Shown here in pieces: positions 1 to 10,034 of a DNA stretch of 64,000 nt. The stretch is from the NCBI RefSeq assembly GCF_000004075.3, contig NC_026656.2, positions 16,502,607 to 16,566,606 of the forward strand. The letters run 5' to 3'. Under the pieces are notes generated by a model. The model did not search any database. It was not told where the DNA came from and saw only the letters and a program-made list of their open reading frames with translations. Made by a program: the position numbers and the translations under genes. This stretch comes from Cucumis sativus (Eukaryota; Streptophyta; Magnoliopsida; Cucurbitales; Cucurbitaceae). Each line of letters opens with the position of its first letter. Position 1 is the first letter of the stretch.

Positions 1-549
1 TGCTCATACCCACGAAATAATATCCACCATCCCTGTTAAATATTCTTTTCCTAAATTCTACCGAAGCAGTAGGAAAGTTGTTATGTAACTTTTTCTAAAT
101 AAGTGAAGAAAGAGTGGACAAGAATATGATAAAACCAATAAAATTAATCAGAAGCTCCTAGTATCCATTTGATTTAATACGTTCCAATCCTTGAATTTAA
201 AGCCTTGTACATGTGTGAATATTATGCATTAACGATTTAACGATTTTAAAATGAAATAAGAATGAAGGATTTAAATTCATTCACTTGTGAAAGTTGAGAG
301 ATTTAGTTAATACAACATTTAGTATAAATTGGTTTTCTTTCCCTTAAAAAGAATACTAAAGAAAATACGAAAGTTTTCACGAGGTTACACGTCCTCTCAA
401 CACATTTTCCATTGCATATAACCAAAAATAGATAATATTGCTTTCAAGTTGGCTATTGCCACGATATTTAAGAAGAACGTTCAAGAGAAGAGGCTCAACT
501 ATACGGAAAAAACCACTTTGAAGGAATGAATGGAATAGAATGAAATTAC

Positions 550-659
550 CTCCACAGACTTCAATTTGAAATCTAGATTCCCAACGCGCTGGGTGACCTC
601 GTACTCTTCCCGAAGGTACTCATATATTTGAGCATATTTTGCATCCCTCCACGCAATTT
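550..659 (-). pseudogene. RRG/RRL: RRG-like (DUF155) penultimate exon, damaged copy
   Basis: The exon encodes the segment with core WRDAKYAQIYEYLREEYEV of the DUF155 family. Plant members (RETARDED ROOT GROWTH and its paralogue) are mitochondrial proteins needed for root meristem growth. The donor is GTGGAG|GTAATT at 549/550. Compared with block B, two bases are missing at the acceptor (660-666). The only AG left joins the exon in the wrong frame, and translation then reaches a stop within the exon. Two codons conserved in block B are also changed here: RFGN reads RVGN, and KFVE reads KSVE. The next exon lies left of the window. I infer a non-functional copy, or consensus errors in this copy. 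Confidence 0.8.
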
Positions 660-972
660 CTGATGAGTGGCAAAGGAAAAAGACATAAAAGAGCACTAAG
701 ATAACAAAATTCTACCAATTAAAGCAATATTATGATCGAATTTTCTATGCACGAATATTAATAATAATAAGAAGGTAAGAATGTATATATTTTTGTTTAC
801 TTATATCAAGCTTGAAAGGCAAACTTTTCTATGTTATGATCTTGGTTCTGTTAGGATGTCAAATACATTTCTGAACAATAGTACTATCCTGGCGCCAAGT
901 ACTGCGAAAACCACATAAGACGTAATCCAAGCTTTAAAGAGGCTCTAGATAAAATAAAAAGCAAAATGTATT
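660..972. other. RRG-like intron left of the retroelement insertion
   Basis: No coding signal is seen. This is intron sequence of the RRG-like gene between its exon at 550-659 and the inserted LTR at 973. It is AT-rich with a short ATA run near 762. Confidence 0.6.
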
Positions 973-1310
973 TGATAGGCCACTGATTATACATCAGTAT
1001 GCTCGCAGGGGCAAAAAGGGCAAAGAAGTAGTTATTATTGAGTTGGGAGAATCATCCAACAGTAAGAATGATTATCTTGGGTAGTTTTGGGCATTTATCT
1101 TGACTAGTTTCAGTCTTCAGGTGGTTAGTAGTTGGTTATGAAGGAAGTTATGTTACCGTTGCTATGTTATGTGTTTAAATAAGAAGTTAAGTTAGCAGAT
1201 GGGTAGACAGTCTTTTAGTTTGAAGTGTTTGGGTTTCTCTCGTGTGGGAGGAATGGTCTATGTAATAGTAAATTATCTATAATAGAAGAACTTTACTTTA
1301 GTAACTATCA
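973..1310 (+). mobile_element. Gypsy 5' LTR (338 bp)
   Basis: The segment starts TGATAGG and ends ACTATCA, inverted termini shared with the other Gypsy LTRs in this window. A degenerate primer-binding site (TGGTATAAGAGCC, close to the initiator-Met-tRNA type TGGTATCAGAGC) follows within a few bases, and gag-like coding follows that. Order and orientation fit a 5' LTR. No matching 3' LTR of this element is present downstream, because the element is broken in gag and continues as Copia sequence. Confidence 0.75.
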
Positions 1311-1330
1311 TACTGGTATAAGAGCCCTCA

Positions 1331-2035
1331 ACCTGGGGATGATAGGAAAGGTGGCACAGAAGAAAATTGAAGAACGGTTAGGCGTAACTGATTTTGAAAT
1401 TGCCAGGATTTAAGTAGATGTTCAGAAGTTACCACAAATTGAAGAAACGCTGCTTGCACTTGCTTAAGATTGTTCAACGCTTTATCCTTATAGCACAGTT
1501 GGAACAACAACGAAGGAATGCAGATGACACTCAAACATTATTGGCTTCTCTAGTTTCTGGTGTTGGATTGTCAGATCGCCCTTCCAATTCGGAATCGAAT
1601 GAGGAAATTAAGAATACGACAGTGGCAAACACAGTGGAACCTATTTATGGCTATAGGAGCAATGCATTCAGACAATAATGAGGGTGAACAGGATCATAGC
1701 AAATTAAACAAGTTTGAGATGTCAGTATTCAATGAATCCGATCGTTACTTACAAATCCATAAACTTACTGATTCCAAAAAATTAACAGTGACAGTCATTA
1801 GCTTCAAAGCAGCGGAGCATTAGCTTCGAAGCAGCGGCTCTCAATTGGTACCAAGCCACAGACAAACGAGAACCAATTTTGAATTGGAATGATATGAAAC
1901 GAAGATTGTTGATCCGATTTGGCTCATCATGCCAAGGTTCAGTTTGTGGGCAATTTCTCATAATCAAGCAAGAAACAGTGGTGGAGGAATATTGCAGTCC
2001 GTTTTGATAGGTTAGTGGCTCCTTTACTCCAACTA
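1331..2035 (+). pseudogene. Ty3/Gypsy gag remnant
   Basis: The broken reading frames match, piece by piece, the gag of the Gypsy copy at 31052. They share a start resembling AQKKIEERL, the stretch RYLQIHKLTDSKKLTVTVIS, and a later segment ending near VAPLLQLPTK. Gag packages the element's RNA. Frames are interrupted by stops, frameshifts and a 22-bp tandem duplication at 1796-1839. The match ends near 2035 in the middle of gag, and a short low-complexity stretch leads into Copia sequence. It cannot make a full Gag. Confidence 0.85.
1796..1839. repeat. 22-bp tandem duplication in gag
   Basis: Two adjacent 22-bp units (1796-1817 and 1818-1839) start CATTAGCTTC and differ at two positions. The length is not a multiple of three, so the duplication shifts the gag frame. 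Block B has it too (54140-54183), so it predates the large duplication. Confidence 0.9.
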
Positions 2036-2169
2036 CCTACCAAAAAAATTAAAAAAAGAACGTGTCCTCTGCATGTCGTGTCCTATGCATGTTGTATCCT
2101 ATATGTTAAAAAACTGGTGTGTCGTATCTCGTGTCGGTGTTCGTGCTTCTTAGGTTTTGAATTTAAAAA

Positions 2170-4489
2170 CTCTTCTAAATAATTTTAAAAAAAGATTTCC
2201 TATTGTTCGGTTTTTCTCTGACTTACCAATTAAATTATTTGGTTGCACTACTTATGTTCATAATCCCAACTCTACTCGTACTTCACTTGATCCTAAAGCT
2301 GTTAAATGCATTTTTGTAGGCTGTCTCCTATAGGAAGGCTTACAAATGTTTTGACACTTCGACTAAAAGGTATTTTGAGAGTATGGATATGTCTGTTTTT
2401 GGAAAATCAACCTTTTTTTAGCCAAAATTCTCTTTAGAGGGAGTCCCCAACCTTAAGATAATTTTTGGGACACTTAACCTATCCCAAACACCATTGATTC
2501 CAAAGTTATGAGCTAACTCTTGACGTCAAGTGTGGAGAGTTCTTCAGGGGGAGAACCACTATAGACTGACTTGACAAGTAAAAACCTGAACTACAGCTTT
2601 ATAATAAAAGAAACTTGACTCGAAGGAATTGAGAATGATCTATCACAAAACCAAACTAATACCCGATAAATGATTATGAAGATCCAGGTAACATACATTC
2701 TCCTTTTACTTCGTCTAATCTCCCCGTTCTTCTCATAATTCCTTGTCTAATGTCTCTGATCTTGATATTACAATTGCCAACAGGAAAGGTACCAGTAAAT
2801 TTGTCAAATATCTCATTGCAAACTATCTTTCTTATCGTAAACTTTCACAATCATAAAGCCTTTACATCCAAAATAATCAACCTGTTTGTTCCGAGGAATA
2901 TACAAGAGGTCCCAAATGAATTGAATTGGAAATTAGCAGTGATGGAAGAGATGAATTCTACATGGGATATACTTGAACTACGAAAAGAAAAGAAAACAGT
3001 TGGATGCAAGTGGATGTTTACGCTAAAATGTAAAGCTGATGGTAGTGTCGAGAGGTACAAGGTTGGATTGGTTGCTGAGGGGTTTACTCAAACCTATGGA
3101 GTTGATTATCAAGAAACATTTGCTACAGTTGTCAAAATCAATTCTATTAGAAATTTGTTGTCTGTTGTAGCTAACTTTGATTGGCCTCTTTATCAATTGG
3201 ATGTTAAGAATGTCTTTCTCAATGGGGAACTGAAAGAAGAGGTAATTATGGACTTGCCACCTAGTTTTAAGGTAGATCTCGGGATTAACAAAGTTTGCAA
3301 GTTAAAGAGATCATTATACGGTCTCAAACAGTCTCCTAGAGCTTGATTTGAACGCTTGTATATTCCTTGGAACAAACAGTCTCCTAGAGCTTGATTTGAA
3401 CGCTTGTATATTCCTTGGAACAAACAGTCTCCTAGAGCTTGATTTGATTCGAGAAAGTAGTCACGGGCTATGGATTCAGTCAAAGCCAAGTCGATCATAT
3501 GATATTCTACAAACATACAGGAAATGACAAGGTTATGATTTTGATAGTTTAATTTGATGATATCGTTCTTACAAGCAATGATGAGACAGAACAAACTTTC
3601 GTGAAGAAAAAGTTGGCAGATGATTTCCAGATCAAGGACCTAGGAACTTTAAAGTACTTCCTAGGCATGAAGTTTGCCAGGTCCAAAAGTGGCATTCTTT
3701 TCAAACAAAGGAAGAATATTATTGATCTGTTAAAAGAGACAGGTTTACTTGGTTGCAAGGTAGCAGAAACTCCCATTGAGCAGAATTTGAAATTGAAAGT
3801 TGCAACCAAGAATGAGATAAAGGAAAGAGAAAAGTACTAGAGACTTGTAGGAAGACTCATATATCTTTCCCACACGTCCTAACATTGCTTTTGCAATTAG
3901 TATCAAAAGTCAGTTCATGCATGCTCTTGGACCAACTCACTTTTATGCCGTTTATAGAATAGAATCCTAAGTATTTGAAAGGTACTTGAGGAAAAGACAC
4001 ATTGTTTCAAAGACATGATCATCTAATGTTAACGTTTACACTAATACTAATTGGGCAGGTTGCATGACTGAGATCTGGTTACTGCCCCTTCCTTGGAGGA
4101 AATCTTGCTACTTGGCAAAGTAAAAAACAGAGTGCTGTTGCAAGAAGTAGTGCAGAAGCAGAATTTAGAGCTTTAACCCAACGCATTTGTGAGTGTAAAT
4201 GAATAAGATTGTTGGAAGAATTGGGATTCACTCAAACAATGCTCATGCAGTATCACGGCAGCAATTTCCATTGCCCACAATTCAGTCCTTTATAACAAGA
4301 CGTAACATACTGAAGTCAATAAACACTTTATAAAGCAAAAGACCAATGTGGGAGTAATATGCATACCCTACCTTCCGACAACAGAACAAATTGCAGATGT
4401 GTTAACTAAAGGCCTTCCAAAGTGGCAATTCAACAAACTGATTGACAAGCTAGCAATGACTGATATCTTCAAACCAGCTTGAGGGGAAA
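2170..4489 (+). pseudogene. Ty1/Copia integrase-RT-RNase H remnant
   Basis: The domains run in Copia order. First is the integrase C-terminal piece (FGCTTYVHNP, then KCIFVG). Next is reverse transcriptase, with KWMFTLKCKADGSVERYK, YQLDVKNVFLNG and SLYGLKQSPRA. The catalytic YVDD region near 3550 is reduced to FDDIVL after a stop. RNase H shows ARSSAEAEF and ends in the ADVLTKGLP type near 4400. Integrase inserts the element; RT and RNase H copy its RNA. There are many stops and frameshifts, including TGA in place of the tryptophan after QSPRA. The 5' half (gag, protease, most of integrase) is absent, replaced by Gypsy sequence. Confidence 0.9.
3326..3444. repeat. 48-bp minisatellite inside Copia RT
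   Basis: Units of 48 bp begin at 3326, 3374 and 3422, the last one partial. Each starts AAACAGTCTCCTAGAGC and carries the QSPRA codons plus flanking sequence. Block B has one unit fewer (55672 and 55720). Confidence 0.95.
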
Positions 4490-4650
4490 TGTTGATTATT
4501 TCCTTTATTGTATTATATTTTATTGTGTTGGTTGTATAATATTTGCCAAATTTATTTTTTCCTTTTTTGTAATGAGTTGTTTTATTTAAGTAAAATCTTT
4601 CTATTTGTGAAATAAACAAGAAATATATTATTTTAGCATAAATCAATGAA
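4490..4650 (+). mobile_element. Copia 3' LTR start
   Basis: A purine-rich polypurine tract (GAGGGGAAA) directly precedes TGTTGATT at 4490. This is the usual junction of Copia RNase H, polypurine tract and 3' LTR. The right end is not clear. I place it near 4650 where the T-rich LTR-like character fades, and no second LTR is available to fix it. Confidence 0.65.
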
Positions 4651-5170
4651 GTCTTAATTCCAAGCGATGTTTACTGGATTTTGTTTGCCTCTTTATTTGT
4701 TTTGAGGATCTTTTTTCTTCTACTTTGTTTGCTTATTGGTTTGTATTTTGAGTATATCTCTTTTCATTTCCCTACGTGATGGGAAACTTGTTTTCATTTC
4801 CTTATGTGATGGGAAACTTCCGCAAGGAAGTCTCTTACTGTGAGGAACCAGACTATTCCTATATCTGCACAATTCCGAGTAAACGATGTATAAGAATGCT
4901 TAACGACAGATGGTCTTCCTTTTTAAGAATGTCCTGCGTTGTGGGTGGTCTCTTATTCCGCCGCTTTCTAGAGCTATGCCGCTGCCATTACCCCTTGGAT
5001 TGGCCATGAGACAAACATTTTAGTTTCTTCATTGCAAGTCTCTTTGCATTTCCTTAATGAACAGTTTTTTATATTGTATCCTTTTCAAAACAATAATAAA
5101 TAAAATAAAAAGACAGCTATCTGTTTAGACCAATATACTATAAGTCCAATACCAACTATCGGGGTTTTAC
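4651..5170. other. Intron-like sequence with a short duplication
   Basis: This lies between the Copia LTR and the next RRG-like exon. A unit of about 30 bp containing ACGTGATGGGAAACTT or ATGTGATGGGAAACTT is repeated near 4766-4820. A 77-residue open frame starting at 4776 shows no motif I recognise. Confidence 0.5.
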
Positions 5171-5322
5171 CTCTCAAAAAGACCAACTTTGAGAATTACA
5201 TCTGCTAAATTTGAATTGGCCTTTCCAACAAGTTGAAGGAGCTTTTTCTTATCCATAGTGAATGTTCCTGTTTTCTCCATTTTACGATTTATATCTGCAA
5301 ACTCTTCAACCAAACTATCAAC
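5171..5322 (-). pseudogene. RRG/RRL: RRG-like (DUF155) antepenultimate exon, acceptor mutated
   Basis: The exon encodes a segment containing EEFADINRKMEKTGTFTMDK and KANSNLADVI, typical of plant DUF155/RRG proteins just before the WRDAKYAQIYEYL segment. Its donor is GAGAG|GTAAAA. In block B the acceptor reads TTTTTCAG|GTTGAT. Here that AG is TTTTTCAAG, so the splice site moves by one base and the frame is lost. Together with the damaged exon at 550-659 this makes block A's copy unlikely to be functional. Exons encoding the N-terminal part are not found upstream. Confidence 0.8.
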
Positions 5323-6166
5323 TTGAAAAAGAAAAGAGAGAAAAGAAAAGGCATGTTTTGAGAACACAAATACAAGCACTAATTGGTGCTGAAGATTAAA
5401 ATGCCAAACTCGGAGAATTAGTAACTTAGATATTTAATGAGCAAGCAGATCTCATAACCTCCGTCATTCCAGCTAAGTGACAAAAAATGTCAATTATGAC
5501 ACGATGATGGAAAAGTTGCAGGAAATTATGATGTCACCAATCATGCTTTAGGAATAGGTCTAGAAATAATATGAGTGGCCTACTAGGTTGTCCCAGGAGT
5601 AAATAAAAGAATGTGATAGACTGCCAATGATTGTTCACATAACCAGGCATTGTAATCCCATTTTTTTATTTTGCTTCCATACCAAATCGTAAAACCAAAT
5701 TGTATTTATATGTTGTCTTGATCTTTTGGGATCATTCTTTGGATTGGAGTCCTTTATTGTAGGAAGGGTTGAACTCTCTTTTCTATTGTCGGGGATTGGG
5801 CTTCTTTTTTTCTCTTTTCTATCCTCTTGAGTGCCCTTCTATGTTCTTCATTTCTCTCCAAGAAATTGTGGTTTTGAATAAAGATTAAAGAAACAAAAAA
5901 TTGATAAAAATCAGTTTGACAAAATGTAATTTTTAAAAAGAACATAAATAACAATTCTACAGACATTTCAAGAGCTCCCCATCTCTCCTAATCCTAACCA
6001 AAGATAATTCTTAGAGAGAACCTATTGGCACCTACTAACCAATATATACCCATCTACTAGGAACGGGTCTGGTTTCATTAAAAGATTATAGCAATGATTC
6101 TACAGTTTTGTATCCTATTTGACACCTTTAAGGATTATTTTGTGTGTTGTATTTTGTTTTTCATAG
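5323..6166. other. Interval holding a rearrangement breakpoint
   Basis: The RRG-like gene (- strand) should continue rightward to its 5' exons. The EF-hand gene (+ strand) should have its 5' exons to the left of 6167. Neither set is visible in these 844 bp. At least one rearrangement junction must lie here or the missing exons lie very far away. A T-rich stretch and short open frames near 5754-5966 show nothing I recognise. Confidence 0.55.
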
Positions 6167-7098
6167 ACACCTGTCTAATGAAGAGCTGTTACCTATAATT
6201 GGAAAAATTCACCCATCAGAGCATTACTATGCAAAACAACAGGCAGAATATATCATACAGCAGGTACTCATCCATAACGAACCTTAAAACCCATATGCAA
6301 GTCGATGAATTTTTTAGCTTTACTTTTACGATTGAGATATTGCTTGGATATTGTGGCACATATTAATGTCATCAACAAACATCTCATGATTCTTATGTAT
6401 GGTTGTAGAAACAATTTACTCTTTCTTTTCCTCTATCAGTGAGAGCTTGCTGGGTTGTCCATGGATTGTTTTATACTCTGTACAGTTATTTTAATTTTTA
6501 CTTGACCGACCACCCATCACATATAAGTAATATTGTGTAAAATTCATTTTACGAGTAGTAAAATCGGTCATATTAAAACGCAGTCATTACACCAATTGTT
6601 TTCTGTTTGCACTTTGTGGACTGAATGGTTATTCTCTTGGAAGTTCCTTTATCAGATTTCATTATGAATCTATTGCATCTGACTTTTAACTCAATAAACT
6701 GTAGCATAATTGTTAATGTTATTATGGTCCTCATTGATTTTAATAAGATAGACCAAGTGTTCTCTATCAGCCTCAGAACATAAGATATAGTATGACGTCA
6801 TTTATCTTATCATTTTACATGGAAGAACTTTCTTGCAAATGTTTTCTAAATGAGAAAACATTACCATAAGGCATAAGATCTAGAATTAGACTAGGCCTGA
6901 AAATATTTTCATCTTCCAGAGGGAGCAACTACATCTGTTGATTAACATCTTCATTCTGTCTTTATTTTACAGGCTGATGCAGATAAAGATGGACGTCTCA
7001 CCTTGGCAGAAATGATCGATCATCCTTACGTATTTTACAGTGCCATTTTCAACGAAGATGATGAGGACGATTATGATTTCCACGATGAGTTTCGTTAA
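6167..7098 (+). pseudogene. ER EF-hand (reticulocalbin/calumenin-like) gene, last two exons
   Basis: Exon 1 (6167-6263) has an acceptor TTTTTCATAG and donor CAGCAG|GTACTC. It encodes a stretch with SNEELLPIIGKIHPSEHYYA. Exon 2 (6973-7098) has acceptor TTTTACAG. It encodes ADADKDGRLTLAEMI, an EF-hand calcium loop (D-A-D-K-D-G-R-L-T-L-A-E), then an acidic tail ending HDEFR and TAA. The plant family of CREC-like EF-hand proteins acts in the secretory pathway, and the HDEF-type end resembles an ER-retrieval signal. The 709-bp intron is ordinary. The first half of the gene with its signal peptide and other EF-hands is missing, so this is a 3' fragment. The exons themselves are uninterrupted. Confidence 0.85.
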
Positions 7099-7639
7099 GT
7101 TTTTTCATGTATGGACACCTCCCTCTATCTAACAAACTTCCGCGGACAAGATCAGTCTTGATGTTTGTTGCTGTTGCAGGAATAGTCGAATAGTCAGATA
7201 GGATTAGCAGTAGAGAAAACGGAGTTCTTTCGCAGCATGGAATCGGGATACAGAGTTTGAAGTCTTAGGCAACAACTTGGAGGAGATCTCTCTGGCATGG
7301 TGGTCAGAACTGGGTTAAACTTCTTCAGCCATGGCTCGCCCATATGGTGGTATCCCTCTTTTTGTAGCATATGAAACCCCCATCTTGTCTAAGATAACAA
7401 TGGTTTCACACCTTAGATTATAGACATTTATTTGCAAATAGTTTTGTTAAGTTCAATGTCCTTGGTATAGAATTACCATTTAATTGTTATTTGTTACTAA
7501 TTTATTCTTCCTGGATAGAAAATTATCAATTATTCAATCATATTTATCTTTTGAGTATAGGGTTTTGAAAAGTGAGCTACAAACAGGTGTGTAATTTTAG
7601 ATTTTGTTGCCTTTTCAAATATGATGTTGGATATGATAT
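7099..7639. other. Probable 3' UTR and flank of the EF-hand fragment
   Basis: No open frame of note is present. Sequence after TAA is mixed in composition to about 7370 and AT-rich beyond, consistent with a former 3' UTR. Confidence 0.45.
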
Positions 7640-8340
7640 TTGGTTTAAGAATTTTTGACCAAGTACATAATTGAATTTAGGACTAATTAAAAGTTGACAT
7701 GTGTTGACATAAGGATGATGCCACGCATTTTCATCGTTGGTTCAAGTTAAAGTTAACTATTTTAGGTTCAATTAAATATTATTTATTTGTACAATTTTAG
7801 CCTAAGAGCTAAATATGAAAAATTTATGTAATAGGTTAACTTAGTTGGAGAGCTAAATATGACAAAAATATATGTGATTGGATCCATGAGTCTGATCCAT
7901 GGATCAACAAGTCCAAGCCCATAAGAGGACTATAAATAGAAGAGTCCTCCTCATCTGTGGAGATAGAAATTTTTACTCCATAGGGTTTAAAGAGAATTCT
8001 CCAAGAACAAGAAGACTCTCGAGTTTAAAGAGAATTCTCTAAGAACAAGAAGACTCTCCTCGACCACCCTCCAAGATTGAAGAAAAACATTATGTGATGT
8101 AGCTTCCTCAAATCAAACATTAGACATTCAATCGAGAGAAAATTAAAGGATCAAATATTAGAAATATTGTTTGGTCAAATTGACACGTTCGATGGATATC
8201 TCTACCTTATCTCTCTCTCATCATCTAAATCTACAAGCAAACCAATGACAATAAAGAAAGCTTAATCCAAATCTTCTATAAGCGACACTTGCACATCTTC
8301 TATTGCAAGCGACGGTTACACAGGACTAGGACCTGTACCC
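7640..8340 (+). mobile_element. LTR-like segment with TATA box
   Basis: It contains GACTAATTAAAAGTTGACATG, a TATA box (TATAAATA at 7931-7938) about 50 bp before a 38-bp tandem repeat, and a downstream C/T-rich leader. A diverged relative with the same opening motif lies at 49985-50420. This layout resembles a plant retrotransposon LTR. Its exact ends and partner LTR cannot be fixed. Small indels in this copy relative to block B cluster between about 7560 and 7860. Confidence 0.5.
7985..8060. repeat. 38-bp tandem repeat (two units)
   Basis: Units starting GTTTAAAGAGAATTCTC lie at 7985 and 8023 and each ends with AGAAGACTCTC. They sit just downstream of the TATA box, in the presumed transcribed leader of the LTR-like segment. 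Confidence 0.85.
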
Positions 8341-8523
8341 ACAGTGTTCAAGGGAAATCATCCAGGAGCAGAATCAAGGTTCTGTCATTGCGTAGAGCAT
8401 TCTTAAGCAATTGATGGAGTTTCCTAAAGTTGGGATTGTCATCAAGGAATCCCTTGCTATAAGAAGATCGATAATCACGATAAGGTATATAGGGAATAAG
8501 TTCACACCTAAATGAAATGAAAT

Positions 8524-8637
8524 AGACCCTACATTGTCAAAGAAGTTTACACAAATGAAGTATACAAGATTGTTGATCGAGATAGATTAAAAGTTGCCCC
8601 AATCAATGATAGGATTCTCAAGACATTTTATGTGTAA
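8524..8637 (+). pseudogene. Gypsy polyprotein C-terminal tail
   Basis: The open frame of 37 codons ends in TAA. It begins RPYIVKEVY, continues YKIVDRDRLKVAPIND and ends LKTFYV. This is the end of a Ty3/Gypsy integrase region as found in plant elements (the pattern GPYIV..., YKI.D.DG, APINGRFLK.YY). Only the tail remains; sequence before it has no continuous integrase frame. Confidence 0.7.
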
Positions 8638-8973
8638 CGTCATTATGTAAAAAGCTCTTTATCGCAAGAGCTTAAACTGCATAATCTCCAAACCCACACG
8701 AGCTTAAAAGGTGAGTGATAAAAAAAAAAAAAACCCAATCAAACTATTTGATCTCAATGTTATAAAAATGGTACGTAGGCAGCTTAATGTTAACTTTAAG
8801 TTCAGTTATATGTGCAAGAAAAAAGTTTAGTAAGCGACATTATGACTTAATCTCATAGTAAATGGTATGTAAGCAACATGAAATAAGAAATTTTCATTAT
8901 CATTAAAGCAAAGTTTTGTATTTACTGAAATTAAAAAAAGAAAACGAATAAAAAAAAGGGAAGGGGAGCAAAG

Positions 8974-9942
8974 TCAAATCTTCCACATGAAGCTCTTAAA
9001 TTCCTCGTGTGTAGCCTCCATACTCTTATGAACTGTAGCTAGAGCCTCGATGACTTCTTCTTTGATAGCCGGAGTGTTGACTTCATTCTGGATCTTTGCA
9101 ACTTCTAGTTCTTTCTTGTCTATGTCTTCGTTCTTCTCACAAGATAAGATAGATAGCTGTTTAGACTCAGTATTTATACTTTGAAGTCTGCTTTCTAGTT
9201 CCATCTTTTCCAAAGCCAATTGTGCAACCCTCTCTTGAATAACTTTGGCATCTTTTCGTAATTGGTTTATCAAAGTTAAGGCTTCTTGTCTAATTGATGA
9301 GCTTTGTCTGTAGACGACAACTACGCAAAATACGAAGATTGTACAACATTGAAATTGTCTACCCTCTTAAAATAGTTGTTTAAATATTCTTCAACAAGGA
9401 GTTAGGTTGTCTGCCTATCTTCGCAATTCTCGAAAGTATCGTCGTTATATTTTGTCTAAATCTTGAGATATATTTAAAAAGAGTGCACATGATCTTGTCT
9501 TGAATGTCCTCTCACATGCATAAAGCCGTTTTCTGAAGTATGTTTGAAACTATCTTTTCACCAACCCATGAGAAGGCACAGGGTGTCCTACCATCTGCTT
9601 CTTGGAAGTGTTTAAAGACAACTTAGAAATCTGGAGAAGAGCATGTGTGGATATGACATTCTCTGAAGTTTCTTTGGGGCAGACATTTCCTTTAGATGGA
9701 GGATTCAAATTTTTAACATTTTTTTCATTCACTTTCATCTTACCACGTCGATTCTCCTCGAGGAGAGCACATGATTGTTCAGCTTGTTCAGCAACTAGTA
9801 GTTTTTAGGTACCAACTTCTTTAATGGCCAAATCCACAACATGAGGCCGTGTCAAAGATTCATCGTTGCATTGCTCAAGCTCTTGAAGATGATCATCTAA
9901 AGGTGACTATAGAAATAAGTAATGAATAAATCATCCACTAAC

Positions 9943-10034
<92 letters not shown>

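Noticed and set aside
4776..5009. 77-residue open frame with several cysteines
   Set aside because: No recognised motif, lies between a Copia LTR and a host exon on the opposite strand, and begins in a short tandem duplication. Treated as chance.
5754..5966. ORF containing LERNEEHRRALKRIEKRKKE, a helix-like segment
   Set aside because: Low-complexity charged stretch without splice borders or family match I can name; left as part of the breakpoint interval.
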